From Chrysomallon squamiferum (lineage: Eukaryota; Mollusca; Gastropoda; Neomphalida; Peltospiridae), in contig CM022665.1 in NCBI GenBank assembly GCA_012295275.1, forward strand, positions 43,602,152-43,666,151: DNA of 64,000 nucleotides, written 5' to 3'. Shown piece after piece: positions 24,084 through 36,215 of the stretch. The notes beneath the pieces were generated by a model. It worked only from the letters and a program-made list of their open reading frames with translations, did not search any database and was not told the origin of the DNA. Every line of letters starts with the position of its first letter. The first letter of the stretch is position 1. The translations under genes and the position numbers were made by a program.

Positions 24084-25470
24084 ACTAAGTAACCTCAACA
24101 CTTGAGACCGCATGATATTATTAATGCGAATAACCGACATGATAGGAAAATTCATTGTTCCGTGAATTTCATTTCATGAATGGGTCTTTATTCAATATAT
24201 TACAGGATATTTTTGTAATAAGTCGTAAATTACGATTTTGTAATGTTGAAAACAGAAAGATGAAGGCAGCCGCCCCATGAATTTCTCTCACCTCCTAAGA
24301 AATGCATTTTAATACTTAAGAAAACACAAAACACAGCTTTTAGGCAAACGCTAGAATGTGAAACAGTCACGAGAGTGCATTGAGGAGGATAGATCTTGCA
24401 GTCTGTTGTACCTCATTAAAAAAATGATGTACAGAAGACTGCAGTCTTCATTTTGGAACCTAAACTGTTCCACCTCAACATAGCATTTAAAATGAAAGGG
24501 GGAATAAAATTTAAAAACCCTGAAAAATGCATCATGTTTTGGAAGTAAGTGAGAAACAGTATTCTTGATGTGCTGTGTTAAACAGTGAATTAACACAACA
24601 GGTAGAATCAATACGAAACACTGTGCAGCGATTCTGAAAGCCAGCTTGGTCAAGGCTTGGTCACAGCTTCTTGAACAAACAACAAACATCTTAGTTTACC
24701 TAAATAGGAAATCATTTTTCCCTTTTGTTTCGCAGCGTCTGAAACTTCAGCTGGTATATTGTAATAATATTTCATATGTAAATGATTTATTGTCATTTGA
24801 TCCAAAGCTGGATTTTGATAGTAAACGATTATTTCACTTACTATTTAATGTTCCTTTTGATCAGTATATTAAACTGAGCTGTTAATCCTGAGTTTAGATC
24901 AAGAATAGTTTTGTTTTTCTGGACATTTAATATGCTTACTGTTATTTTGTTCACTCTGTTAAAACTGAAGAATTCCAGGCTTAAAGCAAATTTTTTAATC
25001 TGAAGGCTGTTTTAATCTTGATAAATGCATATAAGGTTCAAGTATGACTTTTCAGGAAAATAAAAGTATTATTAATTCCATTCTTGGGAAATACTCAGAA
25101 ATGGTAACAGACAGAAATAATATTAAACTGTGCTTAGTAATTAATATGAATACAGCTGGGAATTTTTTTTTTTTTTTTTTTTTTAATTTAAAAAAAAAAA
25201 AAATTATTTTTGGGGCTAGCTTCATTTGCCATAAAATGTTTATCTGCAGTTACCAGCATTTAATTCCAAATGTGAGATAAGAGAAAAAACTAATTTAGCT
25301 AACTTAATGATTTACACACAAATGCAAATGTTGTTTTTATCTTAATAAAAGTAATAATAATCAAATGTTTAAATTTATTTTGTAGGTAACTGCAGAATGG
25401 TCTGTTTAGTTCTCCTTTCCGACTATGAAGATTAAAAAATGTAAGTTTGGTGATTAACATTTCATATCAT
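24084..25470. other. spacer, no gene seen
   Basis: Contains T22 (25163-25184) followed six bases later by A14, so that the run could fold back on itself. The minus-strand frame 24351-24689 (112 codons) has ordinary-looking composition but no recognised domain and no splice context I trust. Confidence 0.5.
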
Positions 25471-25659
25471 CTGAGCTGAAGCAGATAGTGGGATGTCAGC
25501 TGTGGATAGGTGGTTGGGTTGCAGGCTCAAACCTTCTCAGAGTATCCATTGAGTTAGTTTCCGTTCCAGCCTTTGACTGTATGTGTTTCCCAGTTTATGG
25601 GAAGATACAAATAAAAATATCCTTGCTGATAATTGATAAAAAAAAAAAAAAAAAAAAAT
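25471..25659 (+). mobile_element. tRNA-derived SINE remnant with poly(A) tail (candidate)
   Basis: GCAGATAGTGG (25481-25491) resembles an A box and GGCTCAAACCT (25524-25534) matches the B-box consensus GGTTCRANYCC at 10 of 11 positions when C is allowed at position 3. The span from A-box start to B-box end is about 55 nt, as in a tRNA. About 105 bp later the sequence ends in GATAATTGAT and a run of about 20 A (25639-25658), a plausible SINE 3' end. No target duplication could be confirmed by eye. Confidence 0.45.
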
Positions 25660-26179
25660 AGCACATCAAAATATGGAATTAGTTTTCTCCCCCTCCAAGT
25701 GTATCATAGCATATCCCCCCTTAGATTAATGGTATGTGGAGTATGAATAAAATATTTTTTCCTTTAGATATTTCTTAAACGATATTTCTTCTAAGAAAAA
25801 AAAATGAGTTAAAGCTTTAATAAACTTAAATGGTTTACCCTCACTGCATGTTCATCATGGGGAAAAGTCTATTGTTCTCTTCATCAGGGAAGTAAAAAAA
25901 AAAAGTAAATGATTAACATATTTCTATCTTTTACGGTTTTGGCATGACCATTGTGTCTGCAATCTGAGAATTCATTCAACTGCCATGTTCATGACAATAA
26001 GAAAAAGAAAGAAAAAAAAAAAATCAGGTAAAGAAACAGTGTGAAAATTTTGTATGGAACTTAATTAGCAAATGGGGAACTGAGAACTTGTTGATACAGA
26101 TAGTCAGCCACACAATGCACGGACAACCTGTTGCTACACAAGTCTTCTTCAACTTTTGTTAAAAACCTTATCATTTATC
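25660..26179. other. AT-rich spacer, no gene seen
   Basis: Short A runs only. Confidence 0.5.
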
Positions 26180-26480
26180 TTGCTTTGCTTCTCTCTCAGG
26201 ATCACCCCCAGCCTGATAAAGAACATTTTAATCTCGCTGATAAATGGCCATCCATCTTGTTGGCTGAATTGAGCCTGATAGGCTGATGGCATTGTCATGT
26301 CTTTAGCATTCCTCAGTGGACAGCCCTGTTTGTAAAGGTATCTGAAATATTAACCGCGGTGGCTGTGCTCGGTTTAAATCATTTCCAAATCTCTCCTCAC
26401 CAATTGTTCTCCAGCCCAGCTACAAAGTGCAGAATAATGAGCCACATGATTTGTTGTGTAGATCCTGCGTGTGGTACTGT
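26180..26480. promoter_or_regulatory. balanced block with repeated CTGATAAA; candidate regulatory element
   Basis: CCTGATAAAG (about 26213) and GCTGATAAATGG (about 26238), then CCTGATAGGCTGATGG, give clustered GATA-type cores. The block is non-repetitive and lies in AT-rich surroundings. Regulatory role is inference. Confidence 0.3.
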
Positions 26481-26492
26481 AAACAGTGTTTC

Positions 26493-26662
26493 GTGTTATG
26501 AAACGAGCCCTCTGCAAAGAAAGTTAAAAAAATTACTTTCGGAAAAGTTTCATTTAAAAAAAAAAAAAAAAGGTTTTGCTTGTGGAGTTCATGTTTGTGT
26601 TATGAAACAAGCTCTTTGCAAAGAAGTTTAAAAAAAGATCCAGGTTTTGCTTGTGGAGTATG
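26493..26662. repeat. tandem duplication, about 104 bp, with poly(A) insertion in copy 1
   Basis: GTGTTATGAAAC(G/A)AGC occurs at 26493 and 26597, followed in both by CTCT or CTTT, TGCAAAGAA and an A-rich stretch, and GGTTTTGCTTGTGGAGT occurs at 26572 and 26643. The first copy is 33 bp longer between these anchors because of an A-run and nearby sequence. Confidence 0.85.
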
Positions 26663-28256
26663 TGATTCATATGTAAGAGTATTCATGTTTTATCTTAGGC
26701 TTTTTATTCGTTTATTTTATTTTTTTAAAAACATCTGTAAGTAACAATCAGTTTTGGTTGACTTTTGCAGAATCAGTATTGTTTAAAGTGAAATTACAAA
26801 TGAGGATCTTTAAAGTTCTTTTTGTTGTTGTGAAATGGATGTTTGCTGCTTAAAAGAATTTAAATGGATTATGTTTTTGTAACAATCTTTTGTTATTTAA
26901 TAGATTTCTTCTTTGTTTGGGCCATTTCGCTGTTGTAAGTGCCACAAAAGCAAAACAGAAAAAGACCACAAAAGAAAGAAGACAATATATGTACACTTCT
27001 GTACACTTCTGTACAAAAATGAACAAATAAAAACAAAACTAATAAACATTTTTTGTTCATTATTTTTCTTCTGTTCTCATGATAAAACAAATCACAAGTT
27101 GGAGGGATGTTGAGTACATGTTTATTAAGAAGGAATGGGTATTTCAATTTTAAATGTTAAATAATTGTTAAGTTTCTAGAATAATGATGATAACAGAGGA
27201 AACTCACTGCCATTGTGTGAGCTACTCTTATTAATTAGCAGCTAGGATGCTTTTATAAGCACCTTCTCTTAGAAAGAAAAATAGCCTTTGAAAACTAGTT
27301 GAGAGGCATGGGTTGGAATGGAAAACCAAGATGATATATTTAGAAAGACTGAAAAGTTCCTGATTAAACCTGAGTTGTCAGATTTTTATTTATAATTTTC
27401 TAAAAAGAATTGATAGCTGTTTTGAATAAAGAAATGATTTTTATTTTATAACTGTACTAAATGAAAATGTGTAATTTGGTAATAAGTTTAAAGAAATAAA
27501 ATAATATATAATACAGAACTGAATACATGTAAAATAATTAACTGACACCTATTTCAGTTCATGAATTATTATTTCTATAATAATTTCTTTTTACTCATAC
27601 CTTCTCCGTTACGTTTTTCTTTTGATAATTTTCAAGTCATTTATTTTTAGTAATAACAGTAATTTAATCTTATTCACTTCTACTCTTTATGGAAAAAAAT
27701 TAAGAAATGGATATAGGCAACAAAGAAAAACTAAATAATAAACAATCGAACAATAATAATAAAACACCCAAATGCACAAACAGAAAAAAACAAGAAAAAA
27801 CAAGAAAAAACAAAACAAAAACAAAAAAAAATTCAGATGGTGGAAAGGAATACTACAGTTTACTGTTGTGTCTTTAGTTTATTTTCATAAGTAAAACTTT
27901 TTAATATTTATTTAAAATCGTGTTGTATATATTGTCTGGCGTGGATAAAGGAAATTTTTGAAGTGGACAGTATTTCCATCTGTTAATATAATCAGTTGTG
28001 TTCTGAGATAGCTGGCTACTATTTTAAAAATTGTATATCTAAAGCCTCTATATCTGTAGCCAACAAGTATTAACCCTGACCGTAGATTTGTAGAAATGAT
28101 TATCATTCGAAAGATAAACCAAATAGAGATAAAGTTATCACTGTTATCAAAAGATAAGAGCATGATAAAGTCTTTGAAGATATGACAGCCATTTTCTTCG
28201 ACAATAATGCAAAATGTCTCAGATTTAATCAACCATAGTTGAAGAATAATGAAAAT
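26663..28256. other. AT-rich spacer, no gene seen
   Basis: GTACACTTCT is doubled at 26991-27014. An ACAAGAAAAA-type A-rich tandem lies at 27785-27830. Both-strand frames at 26893-27147 have no domain. Confidence 0.55.
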
Positions 28257-28277
28257 AAAAAAAAAAAAAAAAAAAAA
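28257..28277. repeat. poly(A) tract, 21 nt
   Basis: Pure A run lying inside the longest minus-strand frame of the window (27912-28424), where it produces a phenylalanine run. Confidence 0.9.
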
Positions 28278-28674
28278 GAAGAAACGTGAAAAGATGATGA
28301 ATATGAAAAAATAATAACCTGATAGCTGATTTGGTTCATGTATTTTAAAAAGAAATGATAACCTGTATTGTAAAAAATATGTTATCACGATACTTTTAAC
28401 ACTGTCATGGGTATACCTTGTCATTATTCTTGTAAAAAATGGATGTAATTATCCATGCTGGGTTGAAGAGAACAAGTAAAATGATAATAAAGAAGATGAA
28501 TTTGATAAAGATTCGAATGACTCATTTGTTTTGTCCATCGAGGTAAAGGATTAAAATTGTGCAATGACTTAAGTTGGTGTGTATGATGAAAGTGTCTTGA
28601 AAAAAGAAAAGAAAAAATCTTTTCATAATAATGAATTTTGTTCTGAAATGTTAAATAGTTGATATAAAAATTGT

Positions 28675-28676
<2 letters not shown>

Positions 28677-28729
<53 letters not shown>
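28677..28729. repeat. (CT)n microsatellite
   Basis: About 26 CT units. Confidence 0.98.
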
Positions 28730-28732
<3 letters not shown>

Positions 28733-29329
28733 ACAGAAACATATACTGATAACATGTTTAAATTTTGAAAAGAAAACTGATAATAACAACAACAAAAATA
28801 TAATTAGGAAAAGACTGAATAAATAAGAATAATAAGATGAAGAAGAAGAAGAAAATAAATATCCACTTGTTTATCTGAAGAAAACAAAAATAATTGTTAA
28901 TATTTATTATTTTTTTAAAGTTCTATTGTTCTCTTATCTAAGAGATAAAATTTTATTTTTGTAAAAATCATATTACTATGTTATCAACACTATTGTTGGA
29001 AGTAACTGTTGCAATATAACGGTTACAAAAACCCAAACACATATAGATAAGATTTAAATACCAAAGCAATGACAAGTCAAAAAAAGAAACAAAAATATAA
29101 GAAAAAGAAACAAAAAGAAAAACAAAACAAAAAAACCCCCAAAAGTACAGATTGGATTTAATTACTGAAGCAAATGACAAGTCGTATTTTTTTTATATCT
29201 TTTTTTTTTAAAAATAAGGAAAACACATTTACACAATCATGAACTGTTATTCAGCTTGTTTCATCATGTTTCCCCAAAAAGATGATATAATGCTTGTTTT
29301 TTTTTGTTTTGTTTTTTTCCAACAATATT

Positions 29330-29870
29330 GTTATCTTGATACTTTTGACATTGTGTTGAGTGTAGCCTGTCGCCACACTGACTGTTGCACACAATTCTAC
29401 TCGCTGACCACAAACAGGATTATCAAGCGTTACATCTACCTTCGACAAAACGATGTACAGTTATGAATTATACTGCGCAAGACCCGAAGAAAGAAGAAGC
29501 CACAAGCAGGCATGGATACACGGGTGGAAAAACTCTTTGATAACGGTCGCACAATGGGGATGAATTTACACCTACAGCCGGGGAAGAAATTTATCTGCAG
29601 TCTCCTTTGTCGTGTTAATCCATGGGCAGCATGCTAATATCATGTGCAAGGTAAATAGATTTTACAAAAACGTGTGCCCATACAGATGTTGTGGATCGGG
29701 TACCACTGTGGATCACTGTTTACCAGTTAAAATGACAATAAACTTTTTTATATTCCACCAGAGTTTTTCTTATGACAGTGATGATACGCCAGTTTAGATG
29801 TTGTGAGGAAAACACTACCGGTGTTGTTCCAGTGTTTGTACAGAGCCAAGTGCAAACAGCCATAAATGTC
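29330..29870. promoter_or_regulatory. balanced block; candidate regulatory or non-coding element
   Basis: About 500 bp of non-repetitive sequence with scattered CpGs (for example around 29467-29620) between AT-rich spacers. Short frames on both strands (29239-29466, 29251-29448, 29612-29797) show no domain. It could equally be an unrecognised small exon or an RNA; I cannot tell. Confidence 0.25.
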
Positions 29871-30456
29871 CTGATGAAAACTGAAATATTAGACATTATG
29901 TGTAAACAGCAAGTTGTTGTTTAGAGAGAAATGATATATCTCGAGTGAAAATTCCATCTTGAGTATAATTACTTGTTAAATATAACTTTATCTTCTTCCT
30001 TCGTGTATTTCACAATAAAATCACTGTTCTGGATTTCATTACCAAAAAAAAAATATATATATATAAAAAAAAAAATTCTTAAAAAGTAATGAAAACAAAC
30101 TGCTTAAAACGTTTGAAATGAAAAAGTTAAGAAACTCCCAAATCTATCTGACACAGACATTGATGCATCTGTTAGGCTGTTTGTGTACTCTCACTGAAAT
30201 ATCAAAGATAATGGTATGTGATACCCAGTCAGTGGAAAGTGCATAGAAACTGTTGCTTTTAACAGAAATCCACTGAGCATCAGATTTCCCCATCTTTTAA
30301 AGAAAACCAGCTTGACACCTAATAACCATTAATATTAAATAATTTAGATTTATCTTTAAACATTCACACAACATTCAGAAAACATATAAAACAATCTTTG
30401 TATGAGGTAATAAAAAAAAACTGAATTACTTTGAAGAAATAACAATATGTAAGGCG

Positions 30457-30476
30457 AAAAAAAAAAAAAAAAAAAA
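30457..30476. repeat. poly(A) tract, 20 nt
   Basis: Pure A run. Confidence 0.9.
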
Positions 30477-30772
30477 TTGATGAATGCCTGACCAATTGTA
30501 TCAAAAATGCTTTAGAGAATTTTTGTTTTCATGAATATTTATTTTCAGTTGTAAAATCGCTCTCATTGTGTAATATTCATTTATGTAAATAAATTTTTAA
30601 TAAACGCTTGTGTTGTTTGAATATCATCCTTCAGGCTTCTTGTCAATTTATTCATATTTGTTTGATGCCAGATAGATGACGTATTTTTCCTGCTGGGCTG
30701 TCATAAACTTTTATTCATTCACATCTACGTGTTTATGTTTATATCTACTGAGCAGGTTTTCTTCGTTGTCAA

Positions 30773-30776
<4 letters not shown>

Positions 30777-30803
<27 letters not shown>

Positions 30804-30891
30804 CTGGCTGGTTATCAGATATGATAATTAGAAATGAAATGATTTCTCAAAAAAAAAAAAAAAAAAAAAAATGAAGATTTTTTTTTTTTTT
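30777..30891. repeat. T27, A23, T13 homopolymer cluster
   Basis: T run 30777-30803, A run 30849-30871 and T run 30879-30891 lie within 115 bp, so the strand can fold back on itself. It directly abuts the 185-bp duplication. Confidence 0.9.
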
Positions 30892-31254
30892 AAAGTAATA
30901 AAAATGATGATGATAATAATAATAAAAAAAAGTAATAATGATAAAAATAATAAATAAATATATAAAAAAGTTTAGACTTGACAACGGCAAGGAAACTTTT
31001 ACAAAAACAGGGTTAAATGAACCTCTTGAAACTGCATGGTAAATAATACAGGTTCAGAATTGTTTGTTTTTTAAAAAAGTAATAAAAATGATGATGATAA
31101 CGATGATAATAATGATAAAAATAATAAATACATATATGAAAAGGTTCAGACTTGACAATTTATGAAAGCAATGGCAAGGAAACGTGCACAAAAACGGGGG
31201 TAAATGAACCTCTTGAAACTGCATGGTAAATAATACCGGTTCTGAATTGTTTAA
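30892..31254. repeat. tandem duplication, about 185 bp
   Basis: Copy 1 (30892-31071) and copy 2 (31076-31254) share AAAGTAATAAAAATGATGAT at 30892 and 31076 and CCTCTTGAAACTGCATGGTA at 31022 and 31209, plus CAGACTTGACAA, GGCAAGGAAAC and ACAAAAACGGG in order. Copies look about 85-90% identical by eye. Copy 2 has a short insertion (TTTATGAAAGCAAT region). Confidence 0.92.
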
Positions 31255-32058
31255 GCGGGTTTGCTGTAACATGACATCGTATCACTGAAGACGATGGTGA
31301 ATTAAAAGATTAAATTTATCTGTACAGCGATACCTTTAAACTGTCTGGTCCAATGAATGCTTTGTTTCTTGATAGCACACTCACATTCCCAGATGAGTCT
31401 GTAGTATCCAGTTAGTATCAGTATCCCAGGATGTTTGTGTAGAGTTTTGTTTACGAGTTTCTCTCTATCTGCTTGTTAATCTTCTTGTTGCTAGCAACTG
31501 CTTGTCCATACAGAAGAACTCATCCACTCGATAGCAAGAATATCATTAAGCTGGTATTTCCATATTAAGTAGATAAAAGTTAAAATAGGATTTTAAAAAT
31601 TAAAATTAAAATCTCGTTATGATTTTTTTTTGCTCAAAAATCCTTTCTTTCCCCTTGCTTTCACAAATATAACATTATCTAATGCTATTTTACTTTTTTT
31701 TTTTTCTGCTAAAAATATTCATGTGTTTTTGAATGTGACAGAGACATTAGTTTCTAGATTCTCAAAAAAAAAAAAAAAAAAAACTCACAAAGAAATAAAT
31801 AAACAAAAAACATACAAATAAAAAAAAAATAATAACATAAAAGAACTCAGAAGGTTCTGAATATTAATGTACTTTTTGTCAGTTTTGACAAGAATTGTGA
31901 ATGAATAAGTAAATCAGCTTTCAGTTTGACAGTTATTAAAGGTTAAACTTATTTTATTTTATTAACTTTTTTTTTCTCTCCAAATGGATATAATAGGAAA
32001 TCTGTTGCTGATACACCATAAATAACTTAAAAAACATGAAAAAAAAAAAAAAAAAAAA

Positions 32059-32092
<34 letters not shown>

Positions 32093-33455
32093 TAGATAAA
32101 TGTAAAAAAAAAAAAAAAATAAAAAAAAATACAGAATAACATATACTCCACATCACGTACAGAGGAAAACAAATGAAACAACTCAATAAACCAGCCAGAG
32201 CACCAAGGTTGGAACGGGAAATAACCCACAGGGGACCATGCTGAGAACTGATCCTGCATCCCTCAGGAGCACTTTACAGCTCAACTTCAGCATTCCTTGA
32301 TGGAGATTTAATCTTAAACAATATCGTTTGTGTTCATCATTTAATACACTGTCTCATCATACCTCTTTTATTCACATATTTATTTTTCAACCATCAACCA
32401 CCAATTTATTTTTTATTTTATTGACAAGATATCATTTCGTTTCACCTTCTGATGAAAAGAAAAATAATAAAAACGACAAGACTGTGTCTGAAATTTCAAA
32501 AATGATTGATGGTTTTAGGTGAAAAATTCATTTTTAACTTGATGTGCCAAGATGGATAAAGATCTGGTTTCGCACATAAAAAAAAAAAAAAATATTTGTG
32601 CTGGTCGTCTTGACTGGAGAGATATATGAACTGTAAACAAAAATTTAAAACTAAATTCTCACTTAATACTGTTTGTATTGTGACACATTCAGCACAAAAA
32701 CTTGTCACAAAAACAGTGTCGTATTTCAGCCGATTGTATCGAGTGACCATAAAATATAAAATTACTTACGTAAAATAGTGTTAGCTTTATTGGTGGGGGT
32801 GGGATGAGCAACAAGTGCTAAAACATTCTTCTTGTTTTTCAATCTGGCAAGGATCTGTGTGTGTATGTAAAGCTTTTTGAAATGGCTACCGTTGATCTTT
32901 TTCTTCACTATTAAAAATTCAAGTACTAACTGTACAAACATTGGCATGAAAAGTTATTCAGTAATACTGTAAACAGTGATGTTTTTTATGTGTTTTTTTT
33001 TTTTAAAGATATTTATGTAGTGGTGTCCTTGAATTCATATGCAGATTTCAAATTAGCATGTACTTATCACTGATGATTATGTAATTCAAGAATGGGAAAT
33101 TGCCAGATGTGAAGGATTCAGACCTTGTCCTACTTTTTCTCAGAACACCAAGAAAAATGAAGATCAATCTTTTTACTCTTTCTCTCTCTCTCACAAAAAA
33201 CAGTCATCTATAATGAATTAACAATGTGAAAATCAACTGAATAATAACAGAATCATTCTATAAGGTTACATAAATTTAGATAAACTCCCCAGTCAAACTC
33301 TCTGACAAAAATACTTCACTAAGCTCAAGAATTAAAACAATGCATCTGAAAACATTTACTGAATCTCACATCATCTGCACCCATTTTTTCAAAACGACTT
33401 AATTACTTCGGTGTTGGATTTACATGTGCACACACTTGAAGAAGCTATGCTGTAC
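31255..33455. other. AT-rich spacer with homopolymers, no gene seen
   Basis: T13 (31692-31704), A19 (31764-31782), A22 plus (AAT)n (32039-32090) and A17 (32105-32120). Minus-strand frames at 31954-32259 are Phe/Ile runs from these. A weak TTCTCA repeat and (TC)n occur at 33179-33194. Confidence 0.6.
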
Positions 33456-33459
33456 ACAG

Positions 33460-33790
33460 ACAGGTGTTTATTAACACAAACACTGCTTGCAGCTAAACAT
33501 GAAGGCTATCGGGGCTGGACTTCACAAGACAAGAGCTACACAGTCCCAGAGGAGTTGCTTGTAAACTCCACCTGATAAACTGTGAGAGACACGCACTAAT
33601 TGAAAGCATGTGGCCAGCTTTTCTGCCTAATTGTTGCAGCTTTATGAATGTTCATCAAAGGTTTTTAGGTGATTTGCCACTGACCTGTAGAATTCCACCC
33701 TCTCCGCTAATTGGAGTTCTCTCTGAGATAATGTGTTGAATGATGCTGCACTCTGACACCTCGACCCACCAGAGTCTCCATGAGAAACAC
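33460..33790. promoter_or_regulatory. balanced block with homeodomain- and TCF-like sites; candidate enhancer
   Basis: Non-repetitive sequence containing CACTAATTGAAAG, GCCTAATTGTTG, CGCTAATTGGAG, TTTATGAATG and TTCATCAAAGG, whose reverse complement CCTTTGATGAA fits the TCF/LEF core. Clustering of TAAT cores and a TCF core in a balanced block within AT-rich DNA is typical of developmental enhancers, but this is inference; no ORF is present apart from a 75-codon minus-strand frame without a domain. Confidence 0.35.
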
Positions 33791-33829
33791 TATTTTTTGT
33801 TTTGTCTCTCTTTGATTTCAAGTGTGTGT

Positions 33830-34170
33830 GAGAATTTGGCTGCACTTGTTTATATTTCTGTGATATCACATTGTTTTTACATCACTGCGTAGGTGAATTT
33901 TGGTTGCAGTTGTTTGTATATCCATGATATCATATTGTTTTTATGTTATCATATAGGGAAAGTTGGTTGAATTATGTTTATCTTTGATACACAGTAGAAT
34001 TTTCATTTTGCATCCATATGCAGGGGAATTTGGCTGCATTGTGATACTATATGGAGGGGAATTTGGCTGCATTGTGATACTATATGGAGGAGAACTTGGC
34101 TGTTGTGATATTTAGGGGAATTTGGCTGCATTGTGTGTTTGTTATATGTTAAGGAATTTGGCTCAAGAAA
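33830..34170. repeat. two-scale minisatellite: 63-bp then 33-bp units
   Basis: GAATTTGGCTGCA-like anchors occur at 33832, 33895, 33958 (spacing 63) and then at 34026, 34059, 34092, 34118 and 34154 (spacing 33, 33, 26, 36). The long units carry TGATATCA(C/T)ATTGTTTTTA. The 33-bp units carry CATTGTGATACTATATGGAG and are nearly identical to each other, so the short period is the younger expansion. Confidence 0.9.
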
Positions 34171-34226
34171 TTTGGATGGTTTTTCTTTGATGTCATTTTG
34201 TTATGTTTATTGATATCTTATGTGTG

Positions 34227-34229
<3 letters not shown>

Positions 34230-34276
<47 letters not shown>
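34230..34276. repeat. (GA)n microsatellite
   Basis: About 23 GA units, 45 bp upstream of a TG array. Confidence 0.98.
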
Positions 34277-34281
<5 letters not shown>

Positions 34282-34320
34282 AAGAGACTGATGTAGCCAA
34301 TATAAGAAATTTTAACAGAG

Positions 34321-34332
34321 GTGTGTGTGTAT

Positions 34333-34364
<32 letters not shown>

Positions 34365-34365
34365 G
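34321..34365. repeat. (GT)n microsatellite
   Basis: About 22 GT units with AT and TT interruptions. Confidence 0.97.
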
Positions 34366-34961
34366 CCTTCTTCAATTCCTTTCCTGCACAGGTGAATGAA
34401 TAAATGATGGATGTTTGTGTGAGTGTCTATATATCATAATGTTTTTTTAATTAAAACGGTGTGTGCCAAGCTAGACAGAACTTTATAGTTGAAAAACGCC
34501 CACTGGAAGTCAGCATTAATCTAACAAGTGTATAAATATAATTTGTGAGATCCAACCACCTGCACATATGACTTGCAGTGCAGTTTTTAATGTCTGGATG
34601 CTCTCCTTTCCATCCTGGGACAGAAGCTGGGAAATAGAACATTAGGTCAGAACCATTAAACTAAATACTAATTAATGTAACCTGTATTTATTTAAGCAGA
34701 AATGTATAATGATTTGAAAAACAATTTTTTTTTGTAGGAATGTTTTTTTAATATTTTTAATATTTTTAATTCTAAATTATCACACGTGCACACACACATA
34801 CACACAAACACAATGTTATTAGGTAAAAAGTTTTCATAATGGTTATTAGTTTTATGCCCTCTCCAACATTTCACTTTATTAGGCCATGTCTCTGTGGCAG
34901 AATTTTTCTTAATTTAACAAGTTCAGAAGGTTGTTTTATAAGTTGAAATGATAGCAACACA

Positions 34962-35120
34962 TTTTTTTTTTTTTTTTTTTTTTTAATTTAAAAAATATAA
35001 AACGTTGTTTACGATAATTGCATCCCGCAGTGTTTAACACATTCTGGTTATGTCAAACTATTACCTTTATTTTAGTTTTTATTATTATTAATATTTTTTT
35101 TTTTTTTTTTTTTTTTTTTT
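34962..35120. repeat. two poly(T) tracts (23 and 27 nt)
   Basis: T runs at 34962-34984 and 35094-35120. The stretch 34370-34961 between the GT array and here shows no gene. Confidence 0.93.
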
Positions 35121-35456
35121 ACCTGGCCACACAAGTATGACATAATGATATATTTGCCAATCTTGAAAGTTAAAATAAATCAAACTTGTATCTAGAGTGC
35201 AGCTTTTTATTTTCGTAGTTTAATGAATCATAATTTCTGACAGACAAGAGATAGGACTGCTTAGAAGTCTCAACTTTTAAACTGTTTTTCTGCTTTTCAA
35301 ACACAAGCTGTTTATAAATTGAACATAATCGCTGCTAAAAGTGCTCATTCCTGTATCAGATGTTTGGGGGGAAAAAAATCTGTGTTGTTGTTATTATTGA
35401 TATTTTCATTCACAAATTGCAGCACTTTTCAAAGACATGACTTCATTTTTGGAACG

Positions 35457-35483
35457 AAAAAAAAAAAAAAAAAAAAAAAAAAA
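35457..35483. repeat. poly(A) tract, 27 nt
   Basis: Pure A run. Confidence 0.95.
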
Positions 35484-35573
35484 TTGGTAATAAAATAAGA
35501 TGAAGAGTTAAATGGTCAAGATTATAAAATGAAATTATTATTTTGATGAAGAAAAGTTTTGTTACCATTAAAA

Positions 35574-35865
35574 TAAATTAAAGTAAAGTAATAATAGTAA
35601 AGCAAAGTAAAAGTTATAGTAAAGTAAAGTAAAGTAAAGTAAAGTAAAGTAAAGTAAAGTAAAGTAAAGTACAGTAAAGTAAAGTAAAATAAACTAAAGT
35701 ATAGAGTAAAGTAAAATAAACTAAAGTAGAGTAAAATAACTAAAGTAAAGTAAAATAACTAAAGTAAAGTAAAATAACTAAAGTAAAATATAAAGTAAAG
35801 TAAAGTAAAGTAAAATAAAATAAAAAAATGAAGTGAAGCAAAGCAAAGCAAAATAAAATAAAAGA
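35574..35865. repeat. (AAAGT)n pentanucleotide array, about 290 bp
   Basis: A central pure stretch of TAAAG units (about 35622-35690) flanked by variants with AAAAT, AACT and AGAGT changes, grading at the right into GCAAA units. The largest single simple-sequence array in the CpG-poor part. Confidence 0.95.
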
Positions 35866-36065
35866 GAAATAAATAAAACACAAATTAATATGGAGTAGAG
35901 ATAATGTATCTTTGAAATCAAAGAAATGACCAGGGGGTAATTTTGAACCAGATTAATTTAAAAAAATATATATATAATAAACACTGTCCTAGATTTAGTT
36001 CACCTGTTCACAATACACAGTGACATACTTTTCAACACAGGAGCACACTGAAAAGAAGGTGCCAG

Positions 36066-36215
36066 AACATTTGCTCACCAGACACTTGCTCACCATCCAT
36101 TTGCTCAGCAGACACTTGCTCACCACCATTTGCTCACCATCATTTGCCCACCAGACACTTGTCTACTGGAAAGTGGCTCACCACAGAATTATTCAATGGG
36201 CAAATGTCTGTTGAG
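36066..36215. repeat. 15-bp minisatellite with one inverted copy
   Basis: Seven TTGCTCA-like anchors at 36071, 36086, 36101, 36116, 36130, 36144 and 36159 give a 15/14-bp period with unit TTGCTCACCAGACAC. At 36199-36215 GGCAAATGTCTGTTGAG is the unit in reverse orientation. One frame (36020-36214) reads it as five-residue His-Leu-Leu-Thr-Xaa repeats and has a start and stop, but no other coding support. Confidence 0.92.

Noticed and set aside
27912-28424. 170-codon minus-strand frame, longest in the window
   Set aside because: AT-driven Phe/Ile/Tyr composition, a Phe run produced by poly(A), no recognisable domain and no splice or promoter context.
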